5,802 nucleotides of DNA from UBA6164 sp045107135 (GTDB taxonomy: Bacteria; Patescibacteriota; Gracilibacteria; BD1-5; UBA6164), in assembly GCA_045107135.1 (NCBI GenBank), contig JASFZI010000011.1:1-5802 (forward strand), read 5' to 3'. Positions 1 through 4,948 of the stretch are shown piece by piece; positions within the stretch are counted from its first letter, which is position 1; every line of letters begins with the position of its first letter. The position numbers and the translations under genes are program-made. The notes under the pieces are model-generated. The model made no database searches. It worked only from the letters and a program-made list of their open reading frames with translations, and had not been told where the DNA came from.

Positions 1-1400
1 TGGATAGTTGCTAATTGCCATTCACGACCTATTGCGTCTTTGAACATGAAATCAAGTTTTGGTCCATAAAAAGCAGCTTCTCATTCTATTCTTCTATAAG
101 GCAAATCATTTTCTTTACTAGCCTCTTCTAATGCTTCTTCTGCTTGTATCCAATTTTCATCAGTTCATAAATATTTTGACTTATCTTCTCATCTAACTGA
201 AAGAGATACCCAATAATCCTTTGTCATTCAAAGTGTAGTATAAAATATTTTAATAATATCAGTGATAGTTTTTACTTCTTCTTTTATTTGAGTAATTCTA
301 CAAAACAAATGCCCATCATCTTGAGTAATAGCTCTTACTCTAGTAAGACCTGATAATTGACCTGATTTTTCATCTCTATAAACAGTTGCTGGTTCAAAGT
401 ATCTAACAGGCATATCTCTGTATGAAAATTGATTATCAGCGAATATTTGCATATGGTGAGGACAATTCATTGGTTTCATTATGAATTTATCTTCTTTACC
501 TTGAACTCTAAACAATTCATCACCAAATTTTTCAGCATGACCAGACATTTCATATAAGGCTTCTTTAGCAATATGTGGAGACCAAACCCTCTCATATCCT
601 CTAACTGAGTGTAATTCCCAAAGATAATCTTCTATAGATTGTCTAATAATCATTCCAGCAGGTTGTAAAAGAGGAAGTCCTGGACCAATTAAATCTGATA
701 TAGTAAATAATTTTAATTTTGCTCAAAGTATTCTGTGATCTCTTTTTTTAGCTTCTTTCAGCATATTTAAATGATTATCTAATTCTGGTTTATTATTAAA
801 TGCATAAGCATAAATTCTTGTTAATTGCCTGTTTTCACTATCACCCAACCAATAAGCACCAGCTACTCTAGCTAATTTAAATGAATGAGCATCTAATTCT
901 TTTGTGTTTTCTACATGAGGACCAGTACACATATCTATAAATTTTAGATTTTTTACTTGATCACCATCTAATTCTTCAAATTTTTCAAAATTATTAGTTT
1001 TTAAATATTCTTGTAATTCAGATTGCTTACCTCATTTTGAAATATTCATATAAAAAGTGATTTTATCACTAATTTTTTCTATATTTTTAAAATTTCATGA
1101 TTCAAGTTTATTAATAATCTCAGATTTAAATCATTCTCACATTTCTTCAACTATTTTTCTTGCAGTATCATAATCAACATCAAACTTTTTAAAATCTTGA
1201 TTTTGAGTAATAATTTTTTTCATAGTTTTTTCCACTCTTTTTAATTCTTTATCAGAAAATTCAATTTCTCAAAAATCAAAGTCATAATAAAAACCATCTT
1301 CAGTATCTGGTCAAGTAGCTATTTTAACATCAGGGTAATTTTGTTTCACGGCTTGTGCCATTACATGAGCAAGTGAATGTCTTTTTATAGATAAGTCCAT
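1..1400 (-). CDS. thrS: Threonyl-tRNA synthetase, TGS-less, C-terminus beyond window
   Basis: Charges tRNA-Thr with threonine in the cytoplasm. 466 complete codons are visible. The protein starts directly at the editing domain: HSLAH (H8, H12) and CTGPH (C158, H162) are the four conserved editing residues. The N-terminal TGS domain of the E. coli enzyme is absent. The class II catalytic core follows: PAGMIIRQ near 247-254, NCPHH with the predicted zinc ligand C313, motif 2 YRDEKSGQLSGLTRVR with R342, second zinc ligand H364 in TQDDGH, then EAAFYGPKLDF. Motif 3 and the anticodon-binding domain lie outside the window. About 11 in-frame TGA codons occur, several at family-conserved glycines (IATG-P before EDGFYYDF, RILG, IEGEAAFYGPK), so TGA is glycine; TGG stays tryptophan (AYWLGD). 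Under the standard code the gene would appear as fragments such as 228-653 and 723-932. The ATG at 1400 is preceded by an A-run with no Shine-Dalgarno. A terminator and Thr-rich leader ORF lie just upstream. Confidence 0.97.
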
Positions 1401-1420
1401 TTTTTTTAAATTAATTAAAT

Positions 1421-1450
1421 AAAAAAACTCTACTGTCTTAGTAGAGTTTT
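1421..1450 (-). terminator. Intrinsic terminator (attenuator) in the thrS leader
   Basis: On the minus strand AAAACUCUACU (1450-1440) pairs with AGUAGAGUUUU (1434-1424) in an 11-bp stem with a 5-base loop AAGAC, and a run of seven U ends at 1421. It ends 20 bases before the thrS ATG and downstream of the leader ORF, so it can only stop transcripts before thrS. This is where an attenuator would sit. The plus-strand reading is also T-rich, but no plus-strand gene lies upstream for it to terminate. Confidence 0.9.
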
Positions 1451-1489
1451 TGTTTTAGTGTTATTATTCAACAAAAATCCTCTACCAAG
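1437..1489 (-). promoter_or_regulatory. Antiterminator hairpin of the thrS attenuator (segments 2:3)
   Basis: On the minus strand CUUGGUAGAG (1489-1480) pairs with CUCUACUAAG (1446-1437), 10 bp with one G-U. After a 2-base bulge (GA, 1479-1478) the helix continues as UUUUUGUU (1477-1470) with AACAAAAA (1454-1447), 8 bp. The loop is about 15 bases. The 3' strand of this helix is the 5' arm of the terminator, so the two structures exclude each other. The 5' strand contains the Ala-Trp-stop end of the leader ORF, so a ribosome terminating at UAG would mask it and let the terminator form. Pairing was done by eye; no folding energy was computed. Confidence 0.8.
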
Positions 1490-1498
1490 CGGTAAGAG
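1480..1498 (-). promoter_or_regulatory. Protector hairpin (segments 1:2) in the thrS leader
   Basis: Minus-strand CUCU-U-ACC (1498-1491) pairs with GGUAGAG (1486-1480): 7 bp with one bulged U and a GCUU loop. Segment 1 lies in the last threonine codons of the leader ORF and segment 2 in its Trp-stop codons. When no ribosome is present this hairpin would hold segment 2, favouring the terminator. A ribosome stalled on the Thr codons would cover segment 1 and release segment 2. Confidence 0.7.
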
Positions 1499-1535
1499 TT
1501 GTAGTTGTTATGGTTTCAAGTTGTGCTAGGCTCAT
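1482..1535 (-). CDS. Threonine-rich leader peptide controlling thrS
   Basis: A 17-codon ORF ending in TAG encodes MSLAQLETITTTTLTAW. Six codons are threonine (residues 8, 10-13 and 15; ACC, ACA, ACT, ACA, ACT, ACC), much like the Thr/Ile-rich run of the E. coli thr operon leader. An AAGGA Shine-Dalgarno precedes the ATG by 3 bases, and a consensus-like promoter lies just upstream. The ORF is followed by mutually exclusive antiterminator and terminator helices, then thrS. The inferred role is to sense charged tRNA-Thr: scarcity stalls the ribosome on the Thr run, the antiterminator forms and thrS is transcribed; plenty lets the ribosome reach UAG and the terminator forms. The peptide probably has no other function. 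It has no UGA codon, and its stop is TAG, as needed in a code where UGA is glycine. The prediction rests on sequence alone. Confidence 0.85.
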   Translation of the reverse strand: MSLAQLETITTTTLTAW

Positions 1536-1538
1536 AAG

Positions 1539-1543
1539 TCCTT
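1539..1543 (-). promoter_or_regulatory. Shine-Dalgarno of the thrS leader peptide
   Basis: AAGGA lies 3 bases before the leader ATG (spacing short, measured from the final A). thrS and the prepilin gene have nothing comparable before their starts, which makes this site stand out and supports real translation of the leader ORF. The bases UCCU (1550-1547) could pair with AGGA (1542-1539) in a small 4-bp hairpin with an AAUA loop. Confidence 0.65.
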
Positions 1544-1562
1544 ATTAGGAAATATTAAAATA

Positions 1563-1590
1563 ATAATATTGGTTTTGTTGAATTTGTCAA
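1563..1590 (-). promoter_or_regulatory. Sigma70-type promoter of the leader-thrS transcript
   Basis: On the minus strand a perfect -35 TTGACA (1590-1585) and a -10 TATTAT (1568-1563) are separated by 16 bases. Start of transcription is expected near 1556, giving a leader RNA with a 5' end about 20 bases before the leader ATG. The site lies 18 bases after the toxin stop codon, with no clear terminator between, so some read-through from the toxin-antitoxin operon is possible. Confidence 0.75.
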
Positions 1591-1608
1591 AAAAATTAAT
1601 TAACATAA

Positions 1609-1878
1609 TTAAAAATCTCTATATTTTGAAATAGAAACGACAAAAACTCACATTTTATTAACTTTATAAACAATTTTATATTTATAATAGGAATTAACTA
1701 TAAATCTATTAATATTTCATATTTTATTTCAAGATATTGGGAAAATCTTTAAAATATCTATTGTATTTTTTATACTAGTAATAACTTTTGCTGCATAAAA
1801 AGAATTATCTTTAGAAATATAAGAAAAAATTTCTTGTAAATTTTCTGTAGACTTTGGTGAATAAAATATTTTATACAT
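1609..1878 (-). CDS. RelE/ParE superfamily toxin
   Basis: 89 residues with the usual ParE layout: an N-terminal strand with YKIFYSPKSTENL, two helices (residues about 10-45, containing YISKDNSFYAAKVI and a hydrophobic ILKIFPISG at 42-50), then strands RFIVNSYYKYKIVYKV and VFVVSISKYRDF at the C-terminus. Family members either cleave ribosome-bound mRNA (RelE) or poison DNA gyrase (ParE); the sequence does not decide which. In-frame TGA codons encode residues 50, 54 and 77; residue 50 is the glycine that usually follows the FP motif, so the code-25 reading restores the fold. The start overlaps the end of the upstream antitoxin by 8 bases, implying translational coupling in one operon. Read with the standard code it would stop after residue 49. 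Confidence 0.85.
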
Positions 1879-2044
1879 AACTTTTTTCTTTCTTTAAATA
1901 AATCTTTTTTTCTAAATTAGAATAACATTCATCCTCAGTTAAAAAAACTCATTTATTAATTTGCTCATTTCATATTATTACATCTTGAATTTCATCAGTA
2001 GTAAACCCTTTTTTTTCAAAATCTTTTGAATCTATTTTTGTCAT
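1871..2044 (-). CDS. Probable cognate antitoxin
   Basis: 57 residues starting MTKIDSKDFEKK, acidic in its first half, with a C-terminal stretch GVFLTEDECYSNLEKKIYLKK. That part resembles the short toxin-binding tails of RelE-partner antitoxins, where a glycine-strand-acidic pattern is followed by a helix. Identification depends mainly on position: first in the operon, 8-base overlap with the toxin gene, and own promoter upstream. I see no ribbon-helix-helix or other DNA-binding fold, so autoregulation through this protein alone is unproven. TGA codons at residues 25 and 32 are read as glycine. The Shine-Dalgarno is weak (AAGAAA about 9 bases before the ATG). Confidence 0.7.
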
Positions 2045-2074
2045 AATAATTTCTTAAAAAATTAATCTAAACAC

Positions 2075-2102
2075 ATTATAACAACTAAATTCTTAATTGC
2101 AA
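2075..2102 (-). promoter_or_regulatory. Promoter of the toxin-antitoxin operon
   Basis: On the minus strand a perfect -10 TATAAT (2080-2075) follows a -35-like TTGCAA (2102-2097) with a 16-base spacer. The -10 lies about 30 bases before the antitoxin ATG, giving a short 5' leader. The remaining bases to the argG stop (2103-2213) hold no gene; only a weak AT-rich inverted repeat (ACTAA/TTAGT, about 2170-2185) is visible. Confidence 0.65.
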
Positions 2103-2213
2103 ATTAATTATATACTTTTTATATACACTATAATTTTTATCTTTGTCAGCTTAATCTAAATTTTGGTGGACTAAATATAATTAGTTATTATATTATTATG
2201 TACTAAGTTTTTT

Positions 2214-2927
2214 TTATTCATTGTTTAATTTTGATTGAAGAATATTTTCTTGAGGTGGAATTAATTCTGGATTTTCTATTTCTCAACCTTCTCAAGTATT
2301 TCACCACATATTTTCATCATAAGAGTATGGTTTATCTATTTTTTGTACAATTGGTATCCCATTTTTCTCAGCATATATTATTTGTTCATCTCTTCACATT
2401 GACCATTCCCTTACAGGGGCAATTGTTTTTAATTTTGGGTTTAATGTTGTAATATATCACTCAAACCTAACCTGGTCATTTCATTTTCAAGTACAACCAT
2501 GAGCAACAACCTCACAACCATATTTTTTTGCAATTTTAACAGCTATTTCTGATATTGTAATTCTTCAAAGTGGAGTACTTAAAGCATATCATCATTGATA
2601 ATCAGCATTAGCTTTAATTGCCCCTGAAAGTAATTTATCAGCAAATTCATCTTTTGCATCATAAATTATTACATCCTTAGCTCACAATTTAATTCATTTT
2701 TGTTTTATAGCTTCCAAATCATCCGCTGTTTGTCAGATATCAATAGTTAAAACTATTACTTCTGAATTATATTCTTCTTGTATCCATTTAAGCATTATTG
2801 ATGTATCTAATCCTCCAGAATACAAAAGTAAACATTTAGTAAATTCTCATTTATTTGCTTCGTGTGATGCAACTTTTTTATATTCAGTTATTTTTTTCGA
2901 CTCTACTTTTATGGGTTCAATTAACAA
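2214..2927 (-). pseudogene. argG: Truncated argininosuccinate synthase (argG remnant)
   Basis: Argininosuccinate synthase joins citrulline and aspartate with ATP in arginine synthesis. The N-terminal ATP-pyrophosphatase half is clear: YSGGLDTS P-loop (S37-S43 if started at the TTG at 2927), DIGQTADDLEAIKQKGIKLGAKDVI, SGAIKANADYQGGYALSTPLGR, HGCTGKGNDQVRFEG from H143, APVREWSMGRDEQ and KPYSYDENMWGNTGEGGEIENPELIPPQENIL. It then stops at about 237 residues against roughly 400 for the family, so the C-terminal domain for citrulline/aspartate binding and tetramer assembly is missing; no continuation is visible downstream in any frame. No in-frame ATG precedes the conserved region. The frame stays open to 3012, and TTG at 2927 is the best start after the ABC stop. 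About 14 TGA codons read as glycine. The intact frame means recent decay or a retained shorter protein; loss of arginine synthesis is plausible in a host-dependent CPR cell. Confidence 0.8.
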
Positions 2928-2980
2928 AAACTTAGAATTATAGAAAACATAGAATTTTTTAGAAAATAATAAATATTTTT

Positions 2981-4693
2981 TTAAAATCCACTCTGTAAAT
3001 CGAGCATTTTTTTATAATATCAATTATTTTGTACTAATTTTTCATGATTTCATCTCTCTATTATTTTTCAATTATCAAAAACTATAATATCATCTGATTT
3101 TTTTACAGTTTGTAATCTATGAGCAATAATTAATACGGTTCTTCAATAAAATAATTTATCAAATGATTCTGTAATACTCTCCTCTGAAAAACTATCTAAT
3201 GCAGATGTAGGTTCATCTAGTATTATAATTTTAGGATTCTTCATAAATATTTTTGCTATTGCAAGTCTTTGTTTCTGTCATCAACTCAAACGAACTCATC
3301 TCTCTCATATTTCGGTACTTAATCATTCTTCAAAATCATAAATAAATTCACACTTAGCTAATTTAATTACTTTATTTAATTTTTTATCTGTTATTTCAAA
3401 TTCATTAATTCAATAAGTAAGATTTTCAAGAATAGTTCAATCAAAAATAGAAGGTTCTTGGGTTAAATATCAAATATTTTTATAATAAGAACTTAGTTTT
3501 ATATCTTTTAAATCTTTTCAATCTATAAAAATATTACCATTATCTCATTTTAAAAATCAAGATATTAATTTAATTAATGTTGTTTTTCAACTTCAACTAG
3601 CTCATACAAAAGCAGTTTTTTTTCATCATTTAATATTTAAATTTAAATTATTAAATACTTTATTTTTTCAATATGAAAAATCTAAATTATCTATTTTTAT
3701 ATCTCAATTGATATACTCAAAAGTTTTTCCTTTATTAATTCCTTTTATTGTTTTAGTATTATCAAAAAAATCCCATACTTTTTCAATTGAATAAAAACTT
3801 TTTGTAAAGCTTTTAAAAAATCAAATAGAATTATTCAATACTTCCTTTAATAATCATAACATTAAAAAAATTGACACTATTCATGAAAATCAAATAGTTA
3901 TTTTATTTAATAAAAGTAATACTGATAAATATACAATAAATAACATAAATTCAGGGATAACAAACATAGAAAATAAATAGTTATTTAGTTTATTATTGTT
4001 GAAAATAATACTATCTGTATGTCAATTTAATTTATTTATCTCATCATTATTTTTATTATTTTGTAAAATTTCAAATTTTGACATTATCATTCTTACAAGT
4101 TGTTTATCATAATTTATTTTAGATTCAGTTACTCAAATCCTATAATTTAATGATTTTTGATTTAATATACTTAAAATAATATTTATAACTATAAAGAATA
4201 TAAAAAATATAATAATATAAATGTTTCATAATGATTTTAGTATTATAAATGTTGCAATTACTGATACTATTACTTTAGTAACTATAGATATTGAAGCTGC
4301 TAAAAAATTTGACCAAGTTTCAAATCATTTAGATAGAATAGAAATAATTTTTCAAGTCCCTACTGTTTCAATACTAGTATTATCAAGAGTATTAAATTTA
4401 GACATATACAATTTATTTAATGTCTTAATATTACTATAATATATATCAGCCCAAGACCATTTCCTAGAAATAAATGAGAATATAAAATAAATAATATTAA
4501 AAATAAAAAAATATATAGTTATATTTAATATTTGATTCTGTAAATCTTTTTCAATTAAATCAATTATTTTTTGAATAAAATATATATTAATTACTGCATA
4601 TAATGTTTGAACTAATCATGATATAATAGCTCTAAATAAAACTATTTTATTATAAAGAGCAGGTTCAAAAAATCTTTTAATTTTATTATTCAT
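2981..4693 (-). CDS. ABC exporter, fused membrane and ATPase domains
   Basis: 570 residues: a six-helix type ABC-exporter membrane domain (hydrophobic stretches near 21-40, 57-76, 134-153, 156-176, 243-263 and 267-285) and a C-terminal ATPase. ATPase motifs: A-loop Y341, Walker A GASGSGKTT (364-372), Q-loop Q412 in YLTQEPSIFDGT, signature LSGGQ (469-473), Walker B IIILDEPTSALD with catalytic E494, H-loop H525. It would work as a dimer in the inner membrane driving export by ATP; the cargo (lipid, peptide or drug) cannot be read from sequence. About 32 of 37 glycines are TGA, including all three Walker A glycines and both signature glycines; tryptophans at KWSWAD are TGG. No protease or accessory gene is adjacent. 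The next gene on the strand is the argG remnant, probably in the same transcript. No Shine-Dalgarno is evident before the ATG. Confidence 0.93.
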
Positions 4694-4804
4694 AATTAGC
4701 TTTAAATTAAATAAACTTTAATATAGAATATATATAAAATTAAAAACTACTAAAAATAAATAATTATTTTCAGATTCTTCCATTATTTTTTTCAAAATCA
4801 ACCC

Positions 4805-4834
4805 TTGACAACGCATTAATTCTCTATTAATTAT
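4805..4834 (+). promoter_or_regulatory. Weak candidate promoter for the prepilin gene
   Basis: TTGACA (4805-4810) is followed after 18 bases by AATTAT (4829-4834). The -10 is poor. It faces and overlaps the minus-strand candidate promoter, so if both are used they would compete. An alternative start for the prepilin gene uses TATAAT at 4909-4914, which has no good -35. Confidence 0.3.
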
Positions 4835-4839
4835 TAACT

Positions 4840-4867
4840 TTCATAAAACAAAATTTATCTTTGTCAA
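4840..4867 (-). promoter_or_regulatory. Possible promoter for the ABC transporter
   Basis: On the minus strand TTGACA (4867-4862) is followed after 16 bases by TATGAA (4845-4840). Start of transcription would be near 4833, about 140 bases before the ABC ATG. The -35 is perfect but the -10 is only fair, and such AT-rich sequence produces many -10-like matches. The -35 sits in a small palindrome, CTTTG-T-CAAAG. Confidence 0.45.
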
Positions 4868-4900
4868 AGCCTTTTATTATATTAACTTTATTAAAAGGAC

Positions 4901-4940
4901 ATTTTAAATATAATTAATACTGTTTAATTATATTTTAAAT
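4901..4940. repeat. 17-bp AT-only inverted repeat before the prepilin start
   Basis: AAATATAATTAA (4906-4917) is repeated exactly inverted at 4924-4935 around a 6-base centre TACTGT. After one mismatch (T4905/T4936) four more bases pair on each side (ATTT/AAAT), giving 16 of 17 matches. It contains a TATAAT (4909-4914) and ends 8 bases before the ATG. It could be a repressor operator over the promoter, or an mRNA hairpin hiding the start codon. It lacks the G+C stem of a normal terminator. The rest of 4694-4900 holds no gene I can support. Confidence 0.6.
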
Positions 4941-4948
4941 TATATATC

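Larger units (their letters stand above)
1466..1583. repeat. 11-bp inverted repeat spanning the thrS leader
   Basis: ATTCAACAAAA (1466-1476) and its exact inverse TTTTGTTGAAT (1573-1583) bracket the leader ORF. The right arm falls in the spacer between the -35 and -10 boxes, so an RNA started at the predicted promoter would lack it. Only a transcript reading through from the toxin gene could form this helix, which would compete with part of the antiterminator (1470-1477). It could instead be a DNA operator or chance. Confidence 0.45.

Noticed and set aside
228..932. Two separate short genes at 228-653 and 723-932 on the minus strand
   Set aside because: They are pieces of thrS in one frame, separated only by TGA codons read as glycine.
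1490..1545. A tRNA-like sequence on the plus strand (GGTTTCAAG and GGCTCATAA resemble T-loop and anticodon-loop stretches)
   Set aside because: The acceptor, T and anticodon stems do not pair, and the order of the arms is wrong.
1480..1560. A T-box riboswitch for thrS, prompted by ACCGCUUGGU in the leader
   Set aside because: The T-box core (AGGGUGGNACCGCG) is not present, there is no Stem I with a specifier loop, and the Thr-codon ORF with exclusive hairpins explains the region better.
2160..2213. A terminator after argG
   Set aside because: Only a weak 5-bp AT stem is visible and no U-run follows it.
2231..2452. Open plus-strand frame of 73 codons
   Set aside because: It is antisense to the well-conserved argG coding region and has no recognisable product.
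4221..4439. Open plus-strand frame of 72 codons
   Set aside because: Antisense to the ABC transporter membrane domain; it arises from AT-rich composition.
4718..4783. A 21-codon minus-strand ORF, MEESENNYLFLVVFNFIYILY, with a hydrophobic end, in the ABC upstream region
   Set aside because: No Shine-Dalgarno, no repeat of codons suggesting a leader, and ORFs this short are expected by chance here.
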